A stretch of DNA of 64,000 nucleotides from Tipula vernalis. Its lineage: Eukaryota; Arthropoda; Insecta; Diptera; Tipulidae. Under the pieces are notes generated by a model, which ran no database searches, was not told the origin of the DNA, and was given only the letters and a program-made list of their open reading frames with translations. This document shows positions 12,450 through 24,014 of the stretch, in pieces (within the stretch, counting starts at the first letter, position 1; every line of letters begins with the position of its first letter). Both the position numbers and the translations under genes were made by a program. Location of the stretch: NCBI GenBank assembly GCA_958295665.1, contig OY282560.1:27641992-27705991 (forward strand). The letters run 5' to 3'.

Positions 12450-13085
12450 TGAACAGACGCAACTCAACTCCAAATTCCATTCAACCCTCAACTTACCGCA
12501 AATAAATTACCAACTAAACTTCTCGTTCAATTCTAACTCACCCCAACTCAACGTTCGAGTAAATTCACTACTCAACCCCAAACTCACCCTTAACTCAATC
12601 ACTGAATCAACACATTCCCACATTACAAAAGTGCATGCGCACATGAACTCAACTCAATTCTAGCTCAACGTCCAAACCCGGGCCGGAAAAAGTTCAACTC
12701 AATCCTCAAATCAACATATCATACATATTTTGAAAACTACATGCATAAGTGAACTCAACCCAAAAAAACTCAAGCTAATTGCCAACTCAACCCACAACTT
12801 AACCCTAAAATAAATTCCCAAATGAACGTCTGACTTAACCTAAACTCAACTTCAACTCAACAACATCTGATCCCTAATCCAATTCCAACATAACCCCAAC
12901 GCGACTCCAACTCATCAATTCAAACCAACTGAAGCTAACTCTAGATCTGCCTTCAATTCAGCCGTCAAATAAATCCCCAATAGGACTGCTAACTCAACCA
13001 GAATGCAACTAACTCAAACTGAACCCCAATTTAACCCCTAAAATTAAACTCAACTCAACCCTCAACTCAACGTCCCATTCACTCA
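12450..13085. repeat. Degenerate CTCAACCC-type minisatellite
   Basis: The motif ACTCAACCC or AACTCAAC recurs dozens of times at irregular 10-16 bp spacing (for example CAACTCAACCCACAAC and TCAACCCTCAACTCAACG). The array is the reverse complement of the sequence type at 10010-10370, so the two form a pair of opposed arrays about 2 kb apart. Confidence 0.75.
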
Positions 13086-13133
13086 TTAAACCAACCAGGA
13101 CATCTAAACAAAATTTAAACAAGTATTGAAAAC

Positions 13134-13173
13134 CACGTGGTAATGACTAATGCCACGTGCTAATAACCACGTG
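13134..13173. promoter_or_regulatory. Cluster of three CACGTG E-boxes
   Basis: Perfect palindromic CACGTG hexamers occur at 13134, 13154 and 13168. Two are in the longer palindrome ACCACGTGGT. CACGTG is the known site of bHLH dimers such as CLOCK-CYCLE and Myc-Max. There is no gene start nearby; the nearest host exon is 6.6 kb downstream, so a regulatory role is speculative and a small tandem repeat is an equal explanation. Confidence 0.3.
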
Positions 13174-15466
13174 GTTTGGTTTAATTCGTATGGCAGATAC
13201 CATATTCTCTTGACTTCCAGGTTCTAGAAGCTTATAAATTCTCCGTCTTGACCATAGAAACAGATCGTTGAAAGAAAATTCAAGCCGTTCTTGAGATACC
13301 GTGGGTACAAACATCCAGACAGATGGACAGACATTTTTTTTATTTTTCGGGTTCAGAGACCTTTAAAAGGTGAATTAGTTGATCATTTTTGGCAGGATTT
13401 GCAAAGCTTTTTACTAAGTGAATGTAAGTAAAAAATGATTCTACACTTTGCTAAATAACACAATAAGGCAGATCAATTTTCAAAGAGTGTGCCGTTTCTT
13501 ATCTTTGTCCCTCTTTCAGAGCTCAATCCTTGGAAAGCCTAATGTGTCCTCTTTCTATCCCGTGTGATGTCTATGAAAGCCTATTTCTGAGATTCATGTT
13601 ATTTAGTATAGGGTAGGATCTTGTTCCTCTTATATTAATTTTTTCTTGAATTACAATATTAAATAAAATGTACAAAATGTGTTAAAATATGAGTTAAAAA
13701 CTTCACCCCGGTTCACAACCGACACCTTTTCGTAATCGAAGAAATGAGAAGTTTAGACAAACGCGGTATAATGCGATTAAAGCGCAAATATATATTGTGT
13801 ATCTCGCTTAACTCACCACTAAAATATTGGCCAGAAAACAAACAAGAAATTCAATGCGGTCGTCATTTCATTGGAAGGTTATAAATTGCCATTGGAAGGT
13901 ATATAAATCGCCTGTAGTCGCGGACATTTGTTGCTATAAACAAATATCAGGTATACTATTGCTGACACCATCTGACACCATCCTTCCCATCTGGACTAGA
14001 ACTCGTGTTAATAAAGTATAATCTATTCTGCTTTCTTGTGGGTAGATCATGAATACACCGTTACCTTTTCCTGTTTAACTGGCTTTATTGGAACTTCGGA
14101 GGATGCATGCTATCTTTATTGGTGGAAGATTTTATCGTACCATTTGCTCCTCTTATTTTACTAACAAAGAATTTGCATAAATTTGGCGAATTTATCTTAC
14201 ATAAGATTTTCGGTTGACCTTATTTAATGAATTTACAATAGATAAATAGTTTAGCTAATCCGTTGGGCGTAATCAAGTCGATTAAGGAATGGAAATTGTA
14301 CTTTGTATTTAATCAACTTAGCTGTTTCCGGTTAACGTATATTCAGCACTTTCATGTACTGCTGTAAAAAATCGTGGTACTTTCAAGTGTATGTTCCCTG
14401 CATTTAAAGCTTGGGATATGCTGCTCGAGCTTACGTATTTTTAGTAATTATTTTGAGATTTTTAATTTTTTATCGCGTCATGCAATGCGTCAAATTTATT
14501 TTGAAATTTCTTTCTTAGCTTGGCAGCATAAAAAGTTGTTGTCCTCTTCTTACCATTTAGCGCAAAATAAAAACCTAAATCGTACAATTCGAGGGTGCTG
14601 TTCATTTCGATTTATGGGACTATTCGTTGTTTATTCGTTCCAATCTGCATGTTTTTGTAAAATTAGACTTTCAAATGGTGACCTAATCCAAGTAAACATG
14701 ACGATCCTGAGGGCATTATACTGACTGTGGTTTGAATTTTAGTGTATAGTGGTGGTGGAAGAAACTACAGATGTGAAAATTGGTAGTCGGATTCTTTTTT
14801 AAAACTAAGAAGGAAGGTAAAAGGGGGTTTAATTAGGAATACCTGAACTAATCTCTTACAGGAAAGATAACATATTACATTGGGTTTTTGCTTTAAATGA
14901 CAACAGTCGTATATACGGTCCATTTATAAGGCTGAAAAAATTAATTCCATGATTTTTCTAAATTCGACTTTCTCTGAAATTCAACACTTCCCGAAAAGGT
15001 ATGAAGATGAACTTTGTCATACACATAATGAATTTTATTCACATATAGCACCAATTCTAAAAACACCAAGCTCATCCCTATTGGATAACTAAGGTGTTTA
15101 CTGAGCTGTTGACATTTTATCAATTGTCTAACCGATTAGCCTTTGGAAGGGAGAAATATAAAAATAATTTAGCTGTGGTATAAACGCAGCATATAACTAC
15201 AAGATTTCCAGAATTTTTGTAATTTCTCATGTACAGATTTAGAAGAATTTTCTTTAATTATGAATAATTCTTAAATTTCGAGGTGTTTGTCGGTGTATTA
15301 AATCAATAAGATTCTCTTGGCTTTTTATAGACAACATATATTAACAATAATGGCATTCAGAACATTTTTCGATTGGTTTATAATAAATCTATCAAAAAAG
15401 TAGAAATATCAATCCCCCCTGTACTTTATCCGAAGAGTTATACAAAGTGTATAACCCTGAACAAAA
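13174..15466. other. Spacer with one short direct repeat
   Basis: No gene recognised. A direct repeat of about 24 bp beginning CATTGGAAGGT occurs twice at 13870-13920. Open frames of 60-116 codons lack any family signature. Confidence 0.5.
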
Positions 15467-15663
15467 AAAATGAGAACTTTTCTTGAGTTCATTGTGTTGA
15501 TAGTTTGGTTTCGTACTGAAAAAGTTGGTCTACTCATTAGGTGGCTGCGGCCAAACTAGAAAACTACAATTCCTACTTAACACAGATAGTATTAAGTACG
15601 AACGTACTGATTTAGCGAATTATATTCACTAAATCAAAAAACTCAAGGAAAACTCTCATTTAT
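15467..15663. repeat. Short inverted-repeat element, about 197 bp
   Basis: Left end AATGAGAACTTTTCTTGAGT and right end ACTCAAGGAAAACTCTCATT are imperfect inverted repeats of about 24 bp. The interior has no coding capacity. Likely a MITE or a decayed foldback element. Confidence 0.5.
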
Positions 15664-15839
15664 GTGTGTTTTATACCCACATAAATAATTAAGGGAAAGA
15701 GAAGTTTGTCTGTGTATTGTTGTTAATATATTTTGTCTATAACAAGCCGAAAGAATCTTATTGATCAAATTCCTCGAATGTTTTTTTTTCTCTTGGGGAT
15801 ATAACGAAACTAATCCCAACTAAATTTTTGTTCCCACGT

Positions 15840-16030
15840 TTCTTGTTATCAAAATTGTTTTAGAAAAATTGCTCGTCAGCAATTTTGTACTTGTACAGTA
15901 TTTTCCTCGACCTCTCGTTAGCAAAACGAAGCCGTATGATTTTTTATCTTAAAATCTCAATTGATTAAAGATCAAATAGCTACAAAATTTGAGATAAAAA
16001 ATTTTTCTAAACCAATTTTGATAACAAGAA
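15840..16030. repeat. 191-bp MITE with 31-bp terminal inverted repeats
   Basis: The left end begins TTCTTGTTATCAAAATTG and the right end is its complement, CAATTTTGATAACAAGAA; pairing extends to about 31 bp with one mismatch (GTTTTAGAAAAATT against AATTTTTCTAAACC). No coding capacity. Superfamily not assignable from the termini alone. Confidence 0.75.
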
Positions 16031-16397
16031 CCAACTCGTAATGAAACCACGGTGATATTTTTAGAATAAACAAAGAAAGTTGGGGGCAGCTATGAAAGAA
16101 TATCCTGTAAAGTCTCAAAGAAATCCAATTTTAGAAAGCCCAAGTTACCTATACATATTTCGCACCTTTCTGGCTGTGCAATTTTGTGCTTGTAATTAGA
16201 AAATTTATGCATAGCATACTTTAGGAAACAGGATAGGATTCTCACATGATTATCACACCAAAAATCCCAAACATTTCAATTACGCAATAAACCATACTTT
16301 TCGGTTTATAACGATTGTACATTACTAGAACTAAGTTAAAGAAAGTTTAAATTGCCCAGAATCGGCAATAGAACCACTAACAATTCTTAAAAGTCAC

Positions 16398-17480
16398 AGT
16401 TTTTCGAGGAGGTTATATGGGCGATTTCAATAAATCCCCCCCCCCCCCTTTACTAAAATGCAAATTAAAACAAAGAGTAGCTAGTGTATATAGTGCCCAA
16501 CTTAATGTTTGTGCATATTACACTTTAATTACAATCGCACAATCGGCCATAAAACTTCCACAATTGATCAAAATCGCAATTTTTCGACGAGGTTATATGG
16601 GCGATTACCACAACTCGCCTTCCCCCTCCTTTACTAAGGTGCAAATTAAAACAAAGTGTAGCTAATATAGTGGCCAACATTTATATTTTTGCATAATACA
16701 CTTTAACCAGAATCGGCCATAGAACTTCCACAATTTATCACAATTACAGTTTTTCGAGGAGGTTATATGGGCGATTACCACAAATCCCCCCCCCCGCCCT
16801 TTACTAAGGTGCAAATTAAAACAAAGTGTAGCTAATGTAGTGGCCAACATTTATATTTTTGCATAATACACTTTAACCAGAATCGGCCATAGAACTTCCA
16901 CAATTTATCACAGTTATAGTTTTTCGAGGAGGTTATATGGGCGATTACCACAAATCCCCCCCTTTACTATGGTGCAAATTAAAACAAAGTGTAGCTAATA
17001 TAGTGGCCAACTTCATGTTTGTGCATATTACACTTTAACCAGAATCGGCCACAGATCTTCCACAACTGATCAAAATCGCAGTTTTTCGAAGAGGTTACAT
17101 GGGCGATTTCCAAGAATCCCAACTTTTACTAAGTAGCAAATTTAAACAAAGTGTTGATATAGTGGACAATGTTCATATTTGTGCCTATTACACTTTAGCT
17201 TTCGCATCTTAGTAAATGGTCGGATTTTTTGAAGTCGCCCATATAACCTCTTCTAAAAACCAAAATTTTGATAAATTGTGAAGGTTGTATGACCGATTTT
17301 GACTAAGGTGTAATATGTACAGGCGCACATCTTGGCCAGTATAATGTTTTAATTACACTTTCTTTGAATGTGAATGTCAATAGAAAGTGGGATTTCTGGA
17401 AATCAACTATATATCCTTTTCGGATAACAATGATTTTCATGAATTGTTGAGGTACTATGGTCGATTCTGGCCAATTTAAA
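16398..17480. repeat. Satellite array, about 170-bp monomers, with inverted units at the end
   Basis: Five direct monomers begin near 16398, 16579, 16749, 16919 and 17080, each with TTTTTCGAGGAGGTTATATG, GGGCGATT, a C-run, TTTACTAAGGTGCAAATT, AAAACAAAGTGTAGCTA, TGCATATTACACTTTAA and GAATCGGCCA. Spacing is 180, 170, 170 and 161 bp. From about 17220 the same sequence continues in reverse orientation (GTCGCCCATATAACCTCTTC) for one to two decayed monomers. Short open frames in the array are by-products of the repeat. Confidence 0.9.
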
Positions 17481-18546
17481 CTATTGTTAAGGTTAGTTTA
17501 GTAATGCTCAATTACTCTCAACACAATTGGATTTTTGGCGTGATTTGCATGTTTTCTTGTACATTACTGCTGGATCCATTCTTATCATTTTCGTCATTAT
17601 TATGGAAGTTTGAACTGTTTTTTTTTTCTAGACTCCAAACTGGAATAAGAAGAGTAAAATTTTTCCGCTATATACATTTCGGAGATCTGATTCAGTTTTG
17701 CTAATGCTAAAGACAGTGGAATTTTATAGGATTCCGAAATTGTCTTGCCATAGTCAACACAGTAGCCTACACGATAAACAGTAAATTTATTTACACAGAG
17801 CTTGAAATTCTTATCAGGTGATAGCTATTTTGAAGTAATCCACCATCATCAGCCTCAATTGCAGCATTAGGTAGCCAAAAAATAATACAGGTTCTAATAT
17901 TTACTTGTTATTTAACGAGCCCAACAGTGAAATGATTGACATAAACCCTATAATTAGTTTGAACTTTAATTTACAAAATTTTCTAATGGAATGGTCATTG
18001 GAACCAATTTTACCGAAACTATTAGGTAAAATACAAATTTTATTTTCTCCAACGAATTTCGCAGCTGAATGGTTTTTGAATGTGCACTTATTGTGCTCTT
18101 TACTGTGGAGCAGAACTATGCGAAATTTTCAATGCGTATCTTGGAAATCGAGCAAAATTTCATGCTCGACTCAACGAGTGGAGGAAAACCAACTATTGAC
18201 TAAATTTACTCCAAATAGCATATTATAGAATTTTCAACTAAGACTAGGTTAATTCCTTGGTTCTTCACTATCCAGCGATAAAAAAAATTAAATCGTCTCT
18301 AAATCAACTGAGAAGAAGCAAAACGTTAAAAATTTTGCAACACCTTATATGTTCTGATTGTACCTGATAATTTCCTAAATAATTTCGCTTATTAATAATT
18401 GATGGAATAATTGTGGAGTGAAATATTGTTATACAATTTCACTACTATCTGCTGGCTTTTGATTAATAGGTAATTGCAAAATTCGTTTTAGGAAGAAATC
18501 GGACAATTCGCCATGCTCATTCAATTGACAATGTAACAGCCGAATC
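17481..18546. other. Spacer, nothing recognised
   Basis: A plus-strand frame of 107 codons at 17905-18228 shows no recognisable domain and no supporting context. I see no RNA gene. Confidence 0.5.
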
Positions 18547-18602
18547 GACTACTGTTTGAACCCTAATAAATTCTGACTACTGTTTGAACCCTAATAAATT
18601 CT
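18547..18602. repeat. 28-bp exact tandem duplication
   Basis: The unit beginning GACTACTGTTTGAACC is present twice without a mismatch, which points to a recent slip or duplication in otherwise unique sequence. Confidence 0.9.
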
Positions 18603-18886
18603 ATTTACGAAACGCGATGAACTCTATATACATACGAGTAAATAACGTTTAACGTGATTTTCAAAAATGTTAGAACTGATTGAAAATGCATGACTTTAAG
18701 CTTATTGTACTGCAACAATAATTATTTTTTATGTAAGATCCCCTTACTTTTGTCCGACTTTCTTCTTATGTAACCTATTTTTGCTTTTTTGTTTTATAAC
18801 AAATAATTGATTTTGGAAAATATCCAATTACTGTAACCCCTAGGCTATTAGATATAATAAGAAGCAATAATTACACGTTTTTGAGA

Positions 18887-18905
18887 GGGGGGGGGGGGGG
18901 GGGGG
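18887..18905. repeat. Poly-G run of 19
   Basis: Nineteen consecutive G residues, unusual in an AT-rich sequence. It could form a G-quadruplex; its length is also where sequencing error is likely. Confidence 0.85.
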
Positions 18906-19825
18906 TGCAAGGATGCTGCATAAAATTAATTATAATCTAAAATATAAAATATTTGTTGGGTGCCAAATTTCAAAAGTTTCAATTTGTTGTTTGGGAGCTT
19001 TCTCCTACCTGACCGATTAAACAAGGTTTGCTAATAAAATGTTCACCTTTTTATATTCCGACAAAATATTTACGAAAACTAATTTTGAACATATCAAAAC
19101 ATTTTTAAATTATTCCGTCTGCAAAATGAGCTCAAATATTATGATTACAAAAATTGTAACATTTTGATTACCGTTTGTACATAGTACATAGTACATATGT
19201 CCCATTGTGTTCGGTCCTAACAACAAAAAAAAACTAACATGTATTGACAGTTTATAAATTGTATGCATATAAACTTCAACATGTTAAATTTTATAATAAT
19301 CGAGCTTTTAAAAGTGTATTTCCCTTATTCGTTTCGTTTGTCTGTTTGTTTTGAAAATTTTTATTTTTGTCAATTTTTATAATCCATATACATACACACA
19401 CACAGAAATTTCCTTATCAAAAGCACACTGTGTGTCGAGTGGTTAACCTGATTTCTTTTGGTGTAGTGGTACAGTGTTCCAATTCCTGTATATATTGTAC
19501 GGTCGTTCACTATAAATATAAACAATATAATGAAGAATTTTCCTGACATGCGCTTTTCCCCCTCTAACAAAAAAAACAAAAATTAAAACGAATACCAAAA
19601 CGAGCAAATTTTCGGTTTTGTGTGGCATAAACAAAACCAAAAAAAAAGTCCTAAAAATCCAAAGTATCAAAAATTGGTTCAGTAGTCTTGCAACATTCAT
19701 AAATAGTGATTGTGTTTTTAAAGCTCGTGTGTATTTCGGTCTTATCGGTGAAATAAATTACGTGATTTATCTTTTGTTTTTGTTTTTGTATTTTTTTTTT
19801 GGTTGTTTTTGTTTGTGAATTAAAA
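18906..19825 (+). other. Upstream region of the GTPase gene (promoter and 5' UTR not resolved)
   Basis: AT-rich sequence directly 5' of the start codon at 19826. It must contain some 5' UTR, but I cannot place a transcription start. Several TATA-like stretches exist and none is distinctive. No upstream coding exon was seen. Confidence 0.4.
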
Positions 19826-20457
19826 ATGAGCTTTCATCATCGTCACAGTACAAAACATCATTATCCGCCAAAAAGTCCATCAAAAGCTGCAGCATCGGCT
19901 GCTGCTAGTAGTAGTAGTGGCACTAGTAATAGTAATAATTATCAAAGTAGTTATTCAGGTGGTAGTGGTGGTCATTATCGTGATCAAACATATCATCGAG
20001 ATATGCGAGATCATCCGCGTGATTCATCAACATCATCCAGCAGCAGTCATCATCATCATCATCAGCAGCAGCAGCATAATTATAATACACCTAATCAGAG
20101 TCCACGTCATTTTAATTACAGTACCGAACATTTAACGGCAATCCCAGCCCAACCATCACAAACGGTGAGCGCAAGTGGTTCAGTTAAAACATCGGCCGCC
20201 TGTAGTCTAGCATCGAGTCGCGAAAGTAGCACATCAAATCCAGCACCATCACCATATAAGTGAGTTTATGTTTAAAAAAAAAAAAATAAAAAAAAAATTT
20301 GGCGGCTTAATTTGAGTGAAACTAATTTTTTTGTTTTGTTTGTGTTTTTGTGTCCCCCACAGAGTATTAATGCTAGGAGGAGCGGCTGTTGGTAAAAGCT
20401 CTCTTGTATCACAATTTATGACATCGGAATATTTACATGCATACGATACAAGCATAG
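19826..20457 (+). CDS. RGK-like Ras-family GTPase, first two coding exons
   Basis: Exon 1 is 19826-20259, then a 103-bp intron (GTGAGT donor at 20260; pyrimidine-rich tract and CCCCCACAG acceptor ending 20362), then exon 2, 20363-20457, followed by a GTAAGT donor. The ATG at 19826 has the context TAAAAATGAG; the open frame extends upstream only through T-rich sequence. Residues 1-144 are low-complexity: His, Ser, Gly and Gln runs. Exon 2 continues in frame with the G1/P-loop GGAAVGKSSLVSQF, then MTSEYLHAYDTSI. This shape (long unstructured N-terminus, P-loop, SEY..AYD block instead of a Ras effector loop) is that of insect RGK proteins, which bind GTP and regulate voltage-gated calcium channels at the membrane. 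Exon 2 ends after the first base (G) of a codon. The family call rests on about 30 residues; another Ras-like GTPase is possible. G2-G5 motifs lie in exons not found here. Confidence 0.8.
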
Positions 20458-22274
20458 GTAAGTTTTTTGTTTTTATTATGTTTTATAAATTTTGTTACAA
20501 AAGCTTAAAGCTCCCTACCAGAATAAATTTTATTAAATTTCGGTTTTACTCTATAATCATCATCATAATCATAACAAAAAAAAATCAATTTTGTAGTGCT
20601 CTAGCGAGTATATAGATTTGCAATTTTCATTAACAATTAGTTTATTCAACCGAAAACTCGAAAATTAGTCTAGTGAAGTGAAGTTTTGAATAAACACAAA
20701 GTTGTTTGTAAATTATTATTTTTTTTTTGTTTTCGACTTTATTTATTTGTCTAACCAAAGATAAAACAAAAAATTGATTTATAATAGATAAATAGAACAC
20801 AAATGTTCTCGTCTGATAAAGAAAAACGTTGTTCCCGATAAAATTCGACGACCGCTCGAGAAGCAGAACACCTGTTGATTTATAAAATACTAAAGAGATT
20901 ACAATCCAGGTAGCACAATGTATACCTGAAATTTACTTTTTTTATTTTAATTTACTTAAAACTCTTTACAAAAATGAGAAAATTTAATCGAATTTCCATA
21001 CTCAACACAAAAAAAAGGCAAAAAAATTAATTGATTGGATTATGTTGTGCTTTATACAACAAAAACAATCAATACCTAGAGATCTTTATACACACCTGTA
21101 CCAAAAGTTAACAAACAAAAAGAAAAAAAAAAAACTGTTAAGTGGATAATTGAATGGTCTTCCGGAATTTTTCGGAGGCACTTTTCTTTACCTTTTCTAT
21201 TGTAACATTTATTTATTTGTTTTTTATGAATGTAAATCCATTTTCCAAAAAAAAACATAAAAATCATCATGGGTCTATTTACTCGTAATACGATTGTTTA
21301 ATAAAATAAAATCTTACATAAATATTGTAGCAACAACGATTTGGGATATAAACATTTCTTATTAACTTAATTCCATTTCGCACAGTAAATAAATACGAAG
21401 GATTATCACATTCTATAGCTGTAACAACAACAAAAAAAAATCATTTTGCGGATTTATATTGGATAAAAGTAGAATAAATAAATTCTAAGATTTCTTGCTC
21501 TTTTTAATAAGTGCTAAGTGGTGTGTGATTGTACATAAAAAAATAGCTAAATGTGAAAATTTATGTTTTAATGTGCCGATATTTTATGACAAAACCTTTC
21601 TTTTTTACTGTTGACTGAATCCACTTTAAAGTGTTTAAGCTTTTAAAATAATCAACACTAATAATTATCTAGATAAAGGACATTGCCTTTATGTACACAT
21701 ACATAAGTCATAAAGCATAATTTTTTTTTGTTTAATTAGCGTTTTAATAAAAATTTTCTACGAATCAGGAAATTAAATTTAAATACAAAAAATTTAATTA
21801 GATTTTAATGTGATTGTGTGGTTACGTTAAATTTGTTTGGCTGTCTGAGAAATAGCCTAATGTCTATATCAGCACGCAAACAAAACGAAATAAATTAGAT
21901 TCTTTGTTAGATAGGAAAAAAGTTTTTTTTTTTTTTTGTAATTAGAAAGCTAATAAACCCTTTCTGAAAATCAAATTAAACAATTTACGTTAAAAAAAAT
22001 TTTTTCAGGCAGATTAAAACAATTAAAAAAATTTTGTTCAAACCAAGTGTAAACTTTTCAATGCACTATGTCAATTTCTGATCAAAATTGCGTTGCTGTT
22101 GATTAAGTTTGATTTTTGTTTATTTCAAATTTAAAATTGATAATGAAAAACGTTTATAAGGATATGATTTTCAAATTTGAGTATGAAATTTTTTCAAAAT
22201 CGTTAATTCAATTTCACTAAAATTTAAAATTTCAATTCGAAAAATTATTTTTGCTTTAAGATCTTTGAAATTTT
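20458..22274 (+). other. Start of a long intron of the GTPase gene
   Basis: It begins GTAAGT directly after exon 2. The sequence is AT-rich with poly-A and poly-T runs and no further exon I can recognise. No transposon protein is seen in this stretch. The intron probably continues through the transposon-filled remainder of the window. Confidence 0.55.
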
Positions 22275-22472
22275 TGTTACTTACGATCAACCTAGTGGTT
22301 AACCGAAAACTGAAAATTTATCCCATTCTTTGACGTTTTGTTGATTTTTTCCCCCTTTGACGACATCTATATTTAAGCACGGAACCTTACACGTCCGAAA
22401 AACGAACTCACTTCTTCGAAAAAAATATGTCGCCCCCATTCTCTTACAGATGTCGTTACTATTACATCGTAA

Positions 22473-22932
22473 TTGTTACGTTTTTGCCTTGTTAACCAAG
22501 GTTCGTATCACTGGATTGTGAATAATACAAACTCAATTCAATTTATCACCAACGAATTTATTTATTTCACAAAATTTATTACAACACAGTTTATCAATAA
22601 AAATTCACAAAATCACTTTATATAAATTATTCTTAAATTTTACTGATAACTTTTACTTTATTTATCGCACTACAACACTTTTTAAATCACTTTTTAATTA
22701 CTTTTAATCTTCACACTATCGCTTACCAAATACTACTAATCCAATTCGACTTCGTTCGCCTTTTTATATACACAAACCAAACTTCTAGAAAGCTCATGAC
22801 TTTTCCAGTTAGAATAGCGCAGAAACATTTAGAACAATTTTTATCATGGAAAATTCCATTTAGTACAGTAAAACATTGAGCTATTAATTTAACTTATTCT
22901 ATTACACACTAGGTGTCACCGTCACAGTAACA
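22473..22932 (-). repeat. Solo LTR of a second family (copy 1, 460 bp)
   Basis: Begins TTGTTACGTTTTTGCC and ends CACCGTCACAGTAACA, giving TG...CA termini. It is flanked by TCGTAA on both sides (22467-22472 and 22933-22938), a target-site duplication. It sits within the last bases of the gypsy LTR. On the minus strand it carries TATAAAAAGGCG and AATAAATAAATT, the promoter and polyadenylation signals expected of an LTR. No internal coding region accompanies it, so it is a solo LTR. Confidence 0.8.
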
Positions 22933-23354
22933 TCGTAACAGCTGAGCTAAATTTTTTATAAAATATAAGCCGTTAATTAGTGGGTTAATTTTGATATGCT
23001 GTGATTGAAATTAGTAATATTGAGGCCGCTTTCGATGGTTTATAATTGATTCTCTTTTATGTTCGTAAGTCCTTTCCATGGTAAATACTGAAGGATTTTC
23101 CCGTCAAATCCTCCAGTTGATATGCTACATTACCAATCCGATCAACAATTTTTGCCGGAACAAATTTAGGAGCTAGTTTTGCCGAAAAATTTCTTACCGC
23201 AATACTTTGAACATAAGTTTTAACGACCGATGGGCCATCTTTAAATAGTTAAACACTTGCTCTCTTACTGAATCCAACATAACTTATCAGTGGGGTGTGG
23301 CTCATCATTCTGGTCGCAACGTAAAAGTCACCTGCGAGTTATGGGCATCCAAAT

Positions 23355-23890
23355 TCACGTGGCTTTCACCAATATAGGCGAGAATTGCTGCCAAAATAGT
23401 TCTATTTGGGGCACATGATAGAGGGTTTTCAAATGTGAGACGCCATATTGAGACAGTAAATGTTGAAATGTGTGCGAAATAAATTGTTTCCCATTATCTG
23501 TCAATACAGATTCTGGGACTAAAAATATAAAAAAAACTTCTTTCTCTACGAACTCAACAAGGGCCGAAGTCGACGCTTCTTTAAGGGCCTTTACGAGGAT
23601 AAACTTAGAATATGCATCAAGCATAACTAGCACAAAACAATTATGGTTGCGCGATCGAGGGAAAGAACCGAGAAACTCTAAATAAATATGTTGAAACGGT
23701 CGTTGTATCTCAAACATTGTAGCTTTCATCATTTCGCACACCTGGCAGTTTATTATAAAGTTCTTAAGAGTTTTGGTTATTCCCATGTGACTCGACGAAG
23801 GGGGACAGGACAATGTGCGCGTTTACAAATCGCCCTTAGAAAGTATTCTTATCCAGAGACACATACTTTTGTAATTTTATCATCATCTTA
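23355..23890 (-). pseudogene. Gypsy integrase remnant
   Basis: The zinc-binding region is visible as SSSHMGITKTLKNFI then CQVC. The catalytic core shows LEFLGSFPRSR, FVLVMLDAYSKF and SVLTDNGKQFISHTF: the second conserved Asp is in LTDNG; the first Asp is Glu in LEF, and the final Glu is not placed. Several stops and frameshifts. The upstream part near 23836-23920 is blurred by the junction with the mariner-like insert. In the intact family this enzyme inserts the cDNA copy; here it is dead. Confidence 0.85.
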
Positions 23891-24014
23891 CCTTGCGACT
23901 CTTTAATAAGCGATGCTTGGAGTAAGTTTTTATTTGGTGGATTATTTTTAGCTTCATTCTTATTTATTGGATATGATGGCGAGTGGGTAATAATTCGAGG
24001 CGGTGAATCTAAAA

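Noticed and set aside
16417..16850. Open frames in the 170-bp satellite
   Set aside because: They occur on both strands with near-identical text in successive monomers and start in the repeat.
16398..17200. CRISPR-like array
   Set aside because: Units are about 170 bp and similar along their whole length, with no unique spacers; the genome is eukaryotic.
17905..18228. 107-codon plus-strand frame
   Set aside because: No recognisable domain; length is within chance for this region; no repeat or transposon context.
19917..20135. Ile/Val-rich frame overlapping exon 1 of the GTPase
   Set aside because: Out-of-frame reading of the CAT/AGT-rich coding exon.
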